Source: Comamonadaceae bacterium (lineage in GTDB: Bacteria > Pseudomonadota > Gammaproteobacteria > Burkholderiales > Burkholderiaceae_C). From it: DNA of 11,089 nt. The notes below the pieces were generated by a model that ran no database searches, was not told where the DNA came from, and worked only from the letters and a program-made list of their open reading frames with translations. Below, piece by piece: positions 1-6,389 of this stretch (position 1 is its first letter; the number at the start of each line of letters is the position of its first letter). The stretch covers positions 1 through 11,089 of the forward strand of contig CANFZJ010000063.1 in the NCBI GenBank assembly GCA_947451445.1, written 5' to 3'. Both the position numbers and the translations under genes were made by a program.

Positions 1-327
1 CAGCCCCTGCAGTGCGCCGATCAGCAGCACGTGCCGGGCGCAGTCCTCCTGCAGCACCAGAAGCACCCCATAGGCCAGCATGAACACCAGCAGCCCCAGC
101 CGTGAACTGGCCATGGGACTGGTGCGCCGCGCGTGCAGGCTGCACAGCGGAAAGCTGAGCAAGATAGCCGTCGAACTCGCCAGGCTGTAGCTGGCCTGGG
201 TGAGCAGCGAGCGGTCGATGTTCCAGATGTACAGGTTGATGAAGATGCTGGACAGGCCCACGGCAAAGGCCTGCAGCATCAGCATGGCGAGGAAGCGGCG
301 GGCGTTCAGGCCCAGGCTGGAAACCAT
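1..327 (-). CDS. N-terminal part of an MFS-like membrane protein (cut by window edge)
   Basis: An open frame of 109 codons runs from an ATG at 327 to the left edge without a stop, so only the amino-terminal part is present. The translation begins MVSSLGLNARRFLAMLMLQA and contains at least three hydrophobic stretches (roughly residues 10-33, 46-60 and 74-92) separated by short polar loops such as HARRTS. That is the pattern of a multi-pass inner-membrane protein, and the motif NLYIWNID after the first helix resembles the start of some major facilitator transporters. A stop codon lies two codons upstream of the ATG, which fixes the start close to here, but no clear Shine-Dalgarno precedes it. 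It follows the ABC transporter ATPase gene on the same strand after 74 bp containing a repeat, so it may be the last gene of the sugar operon or a separate unit. Coding is well supported; the MFS assignment is tentative and the substrate unknown. Confidence 0.7.
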   Translation of the reverse strand, partial: MVSSLGLNARRFLAMLMLQAFAVGLSSIFINLYIWNIDRSLLTQASYSLASSTAILLSFPLCSLHARRTSPMASSRLGLLVFMLAYGVLLVLQEDCARHVLLIGALQGL

Positions 328-336
328 GTGTTAAGG

Positions 337-397
337 GTATTTAAGGCCGCTAGCGCAGATGGAATGTGCGCTAGCAGCTATCAATAGCGTAGCAAAT
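337..397 (-). repeat. Comamonadaceae-type intergenic palindromic repeat, copy 1
   Basis: Between the ABC ATPase stop and the MFS-like start. It has a perfect 9-bp stem (GCTAGCGCA at 349-357 with TGCGCTAGC at 367-375) around a 9-nt loop. On the minus strand it reads TGCTACGCTATTG, then ATAGCTGCTAGCGC, then the second arm and GGCCTTAAAT. This matches the layout of three other copies in the window (8957-9026, 9692-9747, 10963-11017). There is no T-run after the stem in either direction, so it is not a standard intrinsic terminator, though it could stabilise or trim mRNA ends. Confidence 0.75.
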
Positions 398-401
398 GCT
401 G

Positions 402-1484
402 TTACAGCCGCTGCCCGCTCTCCAGGCCAAACAGCGACACCCGCTGTGGGTCCAGCCGCACGCCCAGGTGGTGGCCGCGCTGGTGCGGGGTGTGGCTTTC
501 GGTGATGGCCGACATGGCCGTACCGCCCAGGTCCAGCCACAGTACCACGCTGGCCCCCATTGGCTCGGCCAGGGTCACGGTGGCCTGGCCCAGTGCGGGT
601 TGGTCGCCGGCCACCAGGTCGATGTGTTCGGGGCGCACGCCCAGCACGGCTTTTTCCCCATTCTGGGGTGTTTTGGCAAACGGATAGGCGCTGACATCCA
701 CCGCCAGCGCGGCGTTGCGCCACAGCAGTCGGCCGTTGTCGGCCACCAGTTCACCTTCAAAAAAGTTCATGGTGGGCGAGCCCAGAAAGCCCGCCACAAA
801 GCGGTTGGCAGGCCGGTCGTAGACCTCGCTGGGGGTGCCGATTTGCTGGATCTTGCCCTCCAGCATCACCGCGATGCGGGTGGCCAGGGTCATGGCTTCG
901 GTCTGGTCGTGGGTTACGTAAACCATCGTTTTGCCGATGTCGTGGTGCAGCTGCTTGAGCTCGCGGCGCAGCTCGTTGCGCAGCTTGGCGTCCAGGTTGG
1001 ACAGCGGTTCGTCAAACAGATAAACCCCGGCGTCGCGCACCAGGGCGCGGCCAATCGCCACCCGCTGGCGCTGCCCGCCGGACAGCTGCGACGGCTTGCG
1101 CTGCAGCAGCGGGCCCAGGTGCAGCATGCTGGCGGCGTTTTGTACCCGGCGATTGATTTCGTCCTTGGGGATGCCGCTGATGCTGGGGCCGAAGGACATG
1201 TTGCGCTCCACCGTCATGGTGGGGTAGAGCGCGTAACTTTGGAACACCATGCCGATGGAACGGTCCTTGGGGTCGGCCCAGGTGACGTCCACGCCACCGA
1301 TCTGGATGGCGCCATCAAACACGTCGATCAGCCCGGCAATGGTGTGCAGCAGGGTGGACTTGCCGCAGCCCGAGGGGCCCAGCAGCACCAGAAACTCGCC
1401 CTCCTGCACCTCCAGGTTCATGTTTTGCAGGATGTCGTTGTTGCCTAGGCGGATATGGAGTTGTTGGATGCTGACGTTGGACAT
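402..1484 (-). CDS. Sugar ABC transporter ATP-binding protein (MalK/UgpC family)
   Basis: This 360-residue ATPase would power a CUT1-type sugar importer at the inner face of the cytoplasmic membrane. All nucleotide-binding motifs are intact: Walker A GPSGCGKST (36-44), Q-loop Gln82, signature LSGGQ (134-138), Walker B ending in Glu159 (LFDEP), D-loop Asp165 and H-loop His192 (THD). Residues from about 235 to the end form the MalK-like C-terminal regulatory (TOBE) region, including GVRPEHIDL. The length is normal for the family. The ATG is preceded by AAGG at a 7-nt spacing. It lies 77 bp after the second permease and forms one transporter with the two permeases and the binding protein. Automatic pipelines often name such proteins UgpC (glycerol-3-phosphate), but the neighbouring beta-glucosidase and glucose-type binding protein point to a sugar. 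Confidence 0.95.
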   Translation of the reverse strand: MSNVSIQQLHIRLGNNDILQNMNLEVQEGEFLVLLGPSGCGKSTLLHTIAGLIDVFDGAIQIGGVDVTWADPKDRSIGMVFQSYALYPTMTVERNMSFGPSISGIPKDEINRRVQNAASMLHLGPLLQRKPSQLSGGQRQRVAIGRALVRDAGVYLFDEPLSNLDAKLRNELRRELKQLHHDIGKTMVYVTHDQTEAMTLATRIAVMLEGKIQQIGTPSEVYDRPANRFVAGFLGSPTMNFFEGELVADNGRLLWRNAALAVDVSAYPFAKTPQNGEKAVLGVRPEHIDLVAGDQPALGQATVTLAEPMGASVVLWLDLGGTAMSAITESHTPHQRGHHLGVRLDPQRVSLFGLESGQRL

Positions 1485-1524
1485 AAATTAACCTTGATTC
1501 TTCGTTTTGTTCAGTGGCGGCCGT

Positions 1525-1556
1525 ACTGGATTCCCGCCTGCGCGGGAGTGACGGGG
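1525..1556. repeat. Dispersed palindromic repeat (GGATTCCCGCCTGCGCGGGA type) inside the operon
   Basis: The 77-bp gap between the second permease and the ATPase contains ACTGGATTCCCGCC followed by TGCGCGGGAGTGACGG. TCCCGC (1532-1537) pairs with GCGGGA (1542-1547) around a CTGC loop, giving a 6-bp stem. Very similar sequences are scattered in many beta- and gammaproteobacterial genomes as REP-like elements. No T-run follows, so it probably acts on mRNA stability or is neutral rather than ending transcription. Confidence 0.65.
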
Positions 1557-1561
1557 TGGCT

Positions 1562-2461
1562 TTAACCCTTCACGGCTCCGGCGGCAATGCCCCGTACAAA
1601 CCAGCGGCCCGACACCAGATAAATGAACAGTGGCACCGACGAGGTAAGGATCGTGGCGGCCATGTTGACGTTGTACAAACGTTCGCCGGTGGTGGTGTTG
1701 ATGATGTTGTTCAGCTGCACCGTCATGGGCAGGTTCTCGCGTCCGGCGAACACCAGGCCCAGCAGAAAGTCGTTCCAGATGCCGGTGACCTGCATGATCA
1801 CCGCCACGATGATGATGGGGGTAGACATGGGGATCATCAGCTGGAAGAAGATGCGCCAGAAGCCACCGCCGTCAATGCGCGCCGCCTTCACCAGCTCGTC
1901 CGGCAGGGCGGCGTAGTAGTTGCGGAACAGCAGCGTCATCACCGGCATGCCAAAGATGGTGTGTACCAGTACGATGGCCGGCAGGGTGCTGAACAGGCCC
2001 AGCATCGACAGCCCGCGCACCAGCGGGTACATGTGCACCTGGTAGGGAATGAAGGCCCCCAGCAGCAAGATGTTGAACAGCCAGCCCACCCACGGCCTGC
2101 GCCAGTAGGCCAGGGCGTAGCCGTTCAGCGCGCCGATGAAGATCGACAAAATGGCGCTGGGGATGACGATCTTCAGCGAGTTCCAAAACCCGACCTGGAT
2201 GCCTTCGCACTTCAGCCCGGTGCAGGCGGTGGACCAGGCCGCCACCCAGGCGTCCACCGTGGGGTGGCTGGGCAGGGCGAAGATCTGGCCCAGGCGGATT
2301 TCGTCCATCGGTTTCAGCGATGTGACCACCATGACGTACAGCGGCAGTAAAAAGAACACCGCACTGAGCAGCAAAAAGGCGTAGATGCCGATGCGCGCAG
2401 GGCTGAACAGGGGTTGTGGGGGGCGAACGTTGCGCACCTTGGGGGAAAGTGTGGTTGCCAT
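1562..2461 (-). CDS. Sugar ABC transporter permease (MalG-type, second permease)
   Basis: This is one of two integral membrane subunits of the CUT1 sugar importer. Taking the ATG at 2461, it has 299 residues, with a cytoplasmic N-terminus and about six membrane segments (first at roughly residues 23-47). The cytoplasmic EAA loop that docks on the ATPase is clear at about 188-211: DELVKAARIDG followed by FWRIFFQLMIP. The C-terminus (SGRWFVRGIAAGAVKG) is typical of MalG-like subunits. A TTG at 2467 overlaps the upstream stop and would add two residues. The ATG is preferred because AAGGGA lies 8 nt before it and only 2 nt before the TTG. The first permease stops 2 nt upstream of this ATG, so the two are probably translationally coupled, as expected for partners of a heterodimeric channel. 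Confidence 0.94.
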   Translation of the reverse strand: MATTLSPKVRNVRPPQPLFSPARIGIYAFLLLSAVFFLLPLYVMVVTSLKPMDEIRLGQIFALPSHPTVDAWVAAWSTACTGLKCEGIQVGFWNSLKIVIPSAILSIFIGALNGYALAYWRRPWVGWLFNILLLGAFIPYQVHMYPLVRGLSMLGLFSTLPAIVLVHTIFGMPVMTLLFRNYYAALPDELVKAARIDGGGFWRIFFQLMIPMSTPIIIVAVIMQVTGIWNDFLLGLVFAGRENLPMTVQLNNIINTTTGERLYNVNMAATILTSSVPLFIYLVSGRWFVRGIAAGAVKG

Positions 2462-2463
2462 GC

Positions 2464-3378
2464 TCAATGTCCCTTGCTTTGTGATTTTTCCATGCGGTTC
2501 TTGGCGTATAGCCAGGGCAGCAGCATGGCCAGCACGGTGAGCAGCAACACCACCGACGCGGCCGACGCCAGGCCGATGTTGGCGCGGTTGAACAGGTAGT
2601 CCATGATGAATTTGGCGGGCACCTCGCTGGCAATGCCAGGGCCGCCGCCGGTCATCGCCACCACCACGTCAAACACCTTGATGACGCCCAGCGACAGCAG
2701 CACCGTGGCGGTGGCGATGCTGGGGGCAATCATGGGCAGCACGATGCTGAGGTAGACGCGCCAGACGGGGATGCCGTCGATGCGGGCGGCCTTCCACAGC
2801 TCTTCGTCCACCCCGCGCAAACCGGCCAGCAGCAGCGCCATCACCAGCCCGGCAGACTGCCACACGGCGGCCAGGGCGATGGCGTACATCACCTTGTCCT
2901 GGGTGATGATCCAGTCAAAGGTGAAGTCGGGAAAGCCCAGCTGGCGCACCGCCTCCTGGATGCCCAGGCCGGGGTTCAGCATCCACTGCCAAACCAGGCC
3001 GGTGGCCACAAAACTCATGGCGTAGGGGTACAAAAAGATGGTGCGCAGCACGCCTTCGCCGCGCACTTTCTGGTCGATAAATACGGCCAGCAAAAAGCCC
3101 AGCACCAGGCAGGCGATGACAAAAACTACCCCAAAAACAGCCATGTTCTGCAGCGACAGCGACCAGCGCTCGGTGCCAAACAGCTTTTCGTACTGCGCCA
3201 GGCCGACGAACTTGCTGCTGGGGAAGGTTTTGGAATTGGTCAACGACACGCCGATAGACCACAGCACCGTGCCGACGTAGCAGCACAGCACGATGACCAC
3301 CATCGGCAGCAGCGCGAAGTTCAGCGCCCAGTTCTGGCGCTTGCCGGGCGTGCGCCGGGCGGGGGGAGGGGAGGCCAT
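2464..3378 (-). CDS. Sugar ABC transporter permease (MalF-type, first permease)
   Basis: This 304-residue protein is the MalF-like half of the transmembrane channel. After a short basic N-terminus (residues 1-16) it has about six membrane segments, the first at roughly 20-46. The EAA loop is at about 191-215: DEELWKAARIDG followed by VWRVYLSIVLP. The stretch AMTGGGPGIASE (241-252) is characteristic of CUT1 permeases of this branch. The start is well fixed: AGGAG lies 5 nt before the ATG. The gene follows the binding-protein gene after a 181-bp spacer full of palindromic repeats and is followed almost immediately by the second permease. The substrate cannot be read from the permease alone. Confidence 0.95.
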   Translation of the reverse strand: MASPPPARRTPGKRQNWALNFALLPMVVIVLCCYVGTVLWSIGVSLTNSKTFPSSKFVGLAQYEKLFGTERWSLSLQNMAVFGVVFVIACLVLGFLLAVFIDQKVRGEGVLRTIFLYPYAMSFVATGLVWQWMLNPGLGIQEAVRQLGFPDFTFDWIITQDKVMYAIALAAVWQSAGLVMALLLAGLRGVDEELWKAARIDGIPVWRVYLSIVLPMIAPSIATATVLLSLGVIKVFDVVVAMTGGGPGIASEVPAKFIMDYLFNRANIGLASAASVVLLLTVLAMLLPWLYAKNRMEKSQSKGH

Positions 3379-3437
3379 GGGGGCTCCTAGACGGGAAATT
3401 AAAAATGGAGCAGACGCCGAAAGAGGGGACTGACTTA

Positions 3438-3541
3438 CCCCCTCTCCCGCGTGCGGGAGAGGGTTGGGGTGAGGGTGCTTATCGGATGCAAAGCAGGAAT
3501 CGGGGAGCCCTCACCCTAGCCCTATCCCGGAGGGAGAGGGC
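3438..3541. repeat. Pair of converging CCCTCTCCC-type palindromic repeats between binding protein and permease genes
   Basis: The 181-bp spacer between the binding-protein stop and the first permease start holds two copies of a widespread proteobacterial repeat in opposite orientation. The first (3440-3463) is a perfect 10-bp stem, CCCTCTCCCG/CGGGAGAGGG with a CGTG loop, followed by GGGTTGGGGTGAGGGTG. The second begins with CCCTCACCCTAGCCC and ends in a stem (3520-3540) with one mismatch. The flanks GGGTTGGGGTGAGGG (3461-3475) and CCCTCACCCTAGCCC (3508-3522) match at 13 of 15 positions as an inverted repeat, so the whole 104 bp can also fold into one larger structure. The location parallels the malE-malF REP sequences of E. 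coli, which help keep binding-protein mRNA in excess. That role here is inference. Confidence 0.8.
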
Positions 3542-3559
3542 ATAACTCCGGAATGCTAC

Positions 3560-4801
3560 CTAGCCTTTGATCGCGCTCTGCAAAGACTTGACTACATCGT
3601 CCACCGACTGGTTGTTGTTCCAGTATTTGGAGATGATGTCTTGCACCGCGCCGCCCACGTCGGGTGGCAGCAGGGCGTCGGGGTTGGCCAGGTGGCGGGT
3701 CTTGTCCTTCATGATGGTCAGGCCGGTCTGGGCGCAGGCGTCCATTTGCGAGCTGTCCACGTCGGTGCGGATGGGGATGGAGCCCTTTTTGTTGTTGAAC
3801 GCGACCTGGGTGGCGGCCGAGGTCATCGACGTGGCCAGCATCTGCTGCGCCTTGATGGCGTTGGCATCTTTGGTCCGCGGGAAGACGAACACGTCACCGG
3901 CCAGGATGTACGGCGACTTGGGGCCAAAGCCGGGGAAGCAGCCAAAGTCCTTGCCTGCGGTCTGCTTGGCGTTGGCAAACTCGCCCTTGGCCCAGTCGCC
4001 CATGATCTGGATGCCTGCCTTGCCGGTGATCAGCATGCTGGTGGCGTCGTTCCAGTTGCGGCCGGGGGAGCCTGCGTCGGTGTAGGCCTTCAGGCGCTTG
4101 AAGTCGGTCAGCACCTTGCGGAAGGCGGGGCTGTTGATGGTGGCGGCGTCGCGGTCCTTGAAGAACTTCAGGTACATGTCACTGCCACCGGCATGTGCCA
4201 TCCAGCTGTAGAAGGTGATGTATTCCTGCCAGCCCTGGCCACCCAGCGCCAGCGGCACCAGGCCTGCGGCCTTGAGCTTGTCCAGTGCGGCAAACAGCTC
4301 GTCAGGGGTTTTGGGTTCGGCTGCAATGCCGGCCTTGGCAAATGCGGGCTTGGAATACCAGAACCAGCTGGGCATGTGGATGTTGACTGGCGCGGCGTAG
4401 TAGTGGCCGTTGATCTTGATGCTGCTGATGATGGGCGCGGGCAGCATCTTGTCCCAGCCTTCTTTGGCGGCCACGGCGTCGATGTCGTTGAGCATGCCCT
4501 CGTTGATGATGTCCAGGTACTGCTTGGAGGTGTTGAACATGGCAGCCGTGGGCGGGTTGCCACCGACGATGCGGTTGATGGCCGCTGCGCGGGCGTTTTC
4601 GCCACCGGCCACGGCCGAATCCACCCACACGCCACCGGCTTTGGTGAACGCGCTGGCCAGCTCTTGTACGGCGACCGATTCGCCGCCCGAGGTCCACCAG
4701 TGCATGACCTCGGCCTTGTTTTGCGCGTGAGCGCCAGTGGCGGCCAGCAGGGCCAAAGCAGCGACGGCGCTAGCCAGTGCAGTGCGGGTGTGGTGTTGCA
4801 T
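3560..4801 (-). CDS. Periplasmic sugar-binding protein of an ABC importer (GtsA-like, CUT1)
   Basis: This 413-residue solute-binding protein would capture a sugar in the periplasm and deliver it to the permease pair downstream. Residues 1-26 form a classical signal peptide with cleavage predicted after AHA. Mature-region features typical of the glucose/mannose-binding GtsA group include EVMHWWTSGGES (31-42), AVAGGENARAAAINR (63-77), GNPP (81-84), PVNIHMPSW (138-146), IQIMGDWAKGEF (265-275 area) and KGSIPIR (339-345). The ATG at 4801 is chosen over an in-frame ATG at 4939 because it starts the signal peptide and has GGAGA 5-6 nt upstream. The longer frame would place 46 residues ahead of the signal peptide and run into the beta-glucosidase gene. 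It lies 82 bp after that gene. The family suggests glucose; the linked GH1 enzyme suggests a beta-glucoside such as cellobiose. Both remain possible. Confidence 0.95.
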   Translation of the reverse strand: MQHHTRTALASAVAALALLAATGAHAQNKAEVMHWWTSGGESVAVQELASAFTKAGGVWVDSAVAGGENARAAAINRIVGGNPPTAAMFNTSKQYLDIINEGMLNDIDAVAAKEGWDKMLPAPIISSIKINGHYYAAPVNIHMPSWFWYSKPAFAKAGIAAEPKTPDELFAALDKLKAAGLVPLALGGQGWQEYITFYSWMAHAGGSDMYLKFFKDRDAATINSPAFRKVLTDFKRLKAYTDAGSPGRNWNDATSMLITGKAGIQIMGDWAKGEFANAKQTAGKDFGCFPGFGPKSPYILAGDVFVFPRTKDANAIKAQQMLATSMTSAATQVAFNNKKGSIPIRTDVDSSQMDACAQTGLTIMKDKTRHLANPDALLPPDVGGAVQDIISKYWNNNQSVDDVVKSLQSAIKG

Positions 4802-4825
4802 GTTGTCTCCAGTTTTTTTCAATAC

Positions 4826-4870
4826 GGGCCTAGGCCCAGGGGGAAGTGCGCATGTCGGCGAACCGGCATG
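4826..4870 (-). promoter_or_regulatory. Two hairpins in the leader of the binding-protein gene
   Basis: The 82-bp spacer between the beta-glucosidase and binding-protein genes contains the perfect 12-bp palindrome GGGCCTAGGCCC (4826-4837). It also contains a near-perfect 8-bp stem, CATGCCGG/CCGACATG on the minus strand, with a TTCG loop (4851-4870) and one C-A mismatch. A short A-run and a GGAGA ribosome site then precede the ATG. There is no T-run after either stem in the direction of transcription, so termination is unlikely. They may mark an mRNA processing point or an internal promoter region, which I cannot tell apart. Confidence 0.35.
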
Positions 4871-4883
4871 CAGGGGGATCAAT

Positions 4884-6257
4884 TTAGCGTTGTGGGCGTT
4901 GTTTGCGCGCCTGTAAATACCCTTGTACGGCCAGACCACTGTGTTTTAAAGTGCGTACCTGGGTGGTGTAGTCCACATGGGTGATGCCAAAGCGGCGTTC
5001 GTAGCCGTAGGCCCATTCAAAGTTGTCCATCAGTGACCAGATGAAGTAGCCGCGCACGTCCACGCCCGCAGCCATGGCGGTGTTGACGGCCATCAGATGC
5101 CGCTCCAGGAAGGTGATGCGCTGGGGGTCGGCTACGCCGCCGTCTGCGCCTACGCTGTCGTCGCTGGCCATGCCGTTTTCGGTAATAAAGACCGGTGGCA
5201 TGTCGGGGTAGCGGGCGTTGAAGTCCACCAGTATCTCGGTCAGGCCCTGGGGGTAGATCTCCCAGCCCATTTGCGTACGTTCCACCGGGTTGTCGTGGGG
5301 GGCTTCCTGGTAGCCACCCTTGCCGTCGGACTCGATTTCAGTGCGAAAGTAGTAGTTGATGCCCAGAAAGTCCATCGGGGTGGCGATGGTGTCCATGTCA
5401 CCGGGCAGCACCAGCGGCTCGCAGCCGGGCCACAGGCGGAACAGGTCTTGCGGGTAGCTGCCCAGCATCAGTGGGTCGAACACCCAGTAGTTTTGCTGCA
5501 CATAGGCCAGGTAGGTCGCGTCCTTGTCGGCAGCCGTGTCGTGGCGGGGGCCAAATACGCCGGTGTTGCAGACGATGCCGCGCTTGGCTTTCGGGTCGTT
5601 GGCTTTGATTTTGGCCAGTGCCAGGCCGTGGCCCAGCAGCAGGTGGTGCAGGGCTTGCGTGGTTTGGCGCAGGTCGGTCACGCCGGGCGCGTGGCGGCCG
5701 ATGCCGTAGCCCAGGAAGGCGGAGCACCAGGGCTCGTTCAGCGTGGCCCAGGCGGTGACCTTGCCCGCCAGTTCGCGGGTCATCAGATCGGCGTAGTCGG
5801 CAAAGGCGTAGGCGGTTTCGCGGCTGGCCCAGCCGCCCCGGTCTTGCAGGTGCTGGGGCAGATCCCAGTGGTACAGGGTGACGTAGGTTTGGATGCCCTT
5901 GGCGTTCAGGCGGTCCAGCAGGTGTTTGTAGAAGGCGATGCCTTTGGCATTGGGGCGGCCTTTTTCGTCCATCACGCGCGGCCAGGCGATGGACATGCGG
6001 TAAGCGTCCACGCCCAGGCTGGCGATCAGGTCGGTGTCGGCCTCCCAGCGGTGGTAGTGGTCGCAGGCCACGTCGCCGTGGTCGCCGTTCAGCACCCGGC
6101 CGGGCTCGTCGCAGTAGGTGTCCCAGATGGACTGCAGGCGGCCGTCTTCGTCGGCAGCACCTTCGATTTGGTAGGACGCCGTGGCCACGCCCATCAGGAA
6201 CGAGGGCTGGGCGATGGCGGCGTCGGCAGGGATGTTGAGCGGAGGAACGTTTGGCAT
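4884..6257 (-). CDS. GH1 family beta-glucosidase, cytoplasmic
   Basis: This 457-residue glycoside hydrolase family 1 enzyme would cleave terminal beta-glucosyl residues with retention of configuration. Family landmarks are all present: FLMGVATASYQIEGA near the start (20-34), LYHWDLPQHL (128-137), the acid/base motif TLNEPW with Glu175, the nucleophile motif ITENG with Glu360, and the active-site segment WSLMDNFEWAYGY in the C-terminal quarter. Length is normal. There is no signal peptide, so the substrate must enter the cell first, presumably through the ABC importer encoded just downstream. The ATG at 6257 is the first possible in-frame ATG (a stop lies at about 6339-6341), yet no Shine-Dalgarno is visible before it. 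It is the first gene of the minus-strand operon, divergent from the two-component system. Members of this family also cleave galactosides or fucosides, so exact specificity is open. Confidence 0.95.
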   Translation of the reverse strand: MPNVPPLNIPADAAIAQPSFLMGVATASYQIEGAADEDGRLQSIWDTYCDEPGRVLNGDHGDVACDHYHRWEADTDLIASLGVDAYRMSIAWPRVMDEKGRPNAKGIAFYKHLLDRLNAKGIQTYVTLYHWDLPQHLQDRGGWASRETAYAFADYADLMTRELAGKVTAWATLNEPWCSAFLGYGIGRHAPGVTDLRQTTQALHHLLLGHGLALAKIKANDPKAKRGIVCNTGVFGPRHDTAADKDATYLAYVQQNYWVFDPLMLGSYPQDLFRLWPGCEPLVLPGDMDTIATPMDFLGINYYFRTEIESDGKGGYQEAPHDNPVERTQMGWEIYPQGLTEILVDFNARYPDMPPVFITENGMASDDSVGADGGVADPQRITFLERHLMAVNTAMAAGVDVRGYFIWSLMDNFEWAYGYERRFGITHVDYTTQVRTLKHSGLAVQGYLQARKQRPQR

Positions 6258-6389
6258 AGGTTTGGACTGGGGTAGTGGACTGCGGCGATGGTAGGGACGA
6301 TGCGCGCAGCGGTATGTCGGGAAAGTTTGACACCCGTACTATCGGTATCCCTGACGAGTCCGCCGCTTGCTGCCCCGACAATCCAGCCC
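6258..6389. promoter_or_regulatory. Divergent control region between the sugar operon and the two-component genes
   Basis: These 132 bases separate the divergent starts of the beta-glucosidase and the kinase and should hold both promoters. A perfect TTGACA lies at 6327-6332 on the plus strand, but no good -10 box sits 16-18 bp downstream. Right after it, TATC occurs twice, 6 bp apart (6340-6343 and 6346-6349), in the segment CCGTACTATCGGTATCCC. Short half-sites of this kind can be bound by NarL/LuxR-type regulators, such as the one encoded nearby. The assignment is positional; no operator is demonstrated. Confidence 0.35.

Noticed and set aside
396..1448. Long plus-strand open frame opposite the ABC ATPase
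   Set aside because: Antisense shadow typical of GC-rich DNA; rich in His/Gln/Val/Gly with no recognisable domain, while the opposite strand has every ABC ATPase motif.
402..1484. Naming the ATPase as glycerol-3-phosphate transporter UgpC
   Set aside because: The ATPase family does not define substrate; the binding protein and GH1 neighbour indicate sugar transport.
4802..4939. Earlier in-frame start for the binding protein at 4939
   Set aside because: Would put 46 residues before the signal peptide and overlap the beta-glucosidase; the ATG at 4801 has a good ribosome site.
3641..4984. 447-codon plus-strand frame opposite the binding protein
   Set aside because: Low-complexity Gly/Val/His composition and full overlap with a clear binding-protein gene on the minus strand.
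5097..6275. 392-codon plus-strand frame opposite the beta-glucosidase
   Set aside because: Mirror frame of a gene with intact GH1 catalytic motifs; composition not protein-like.
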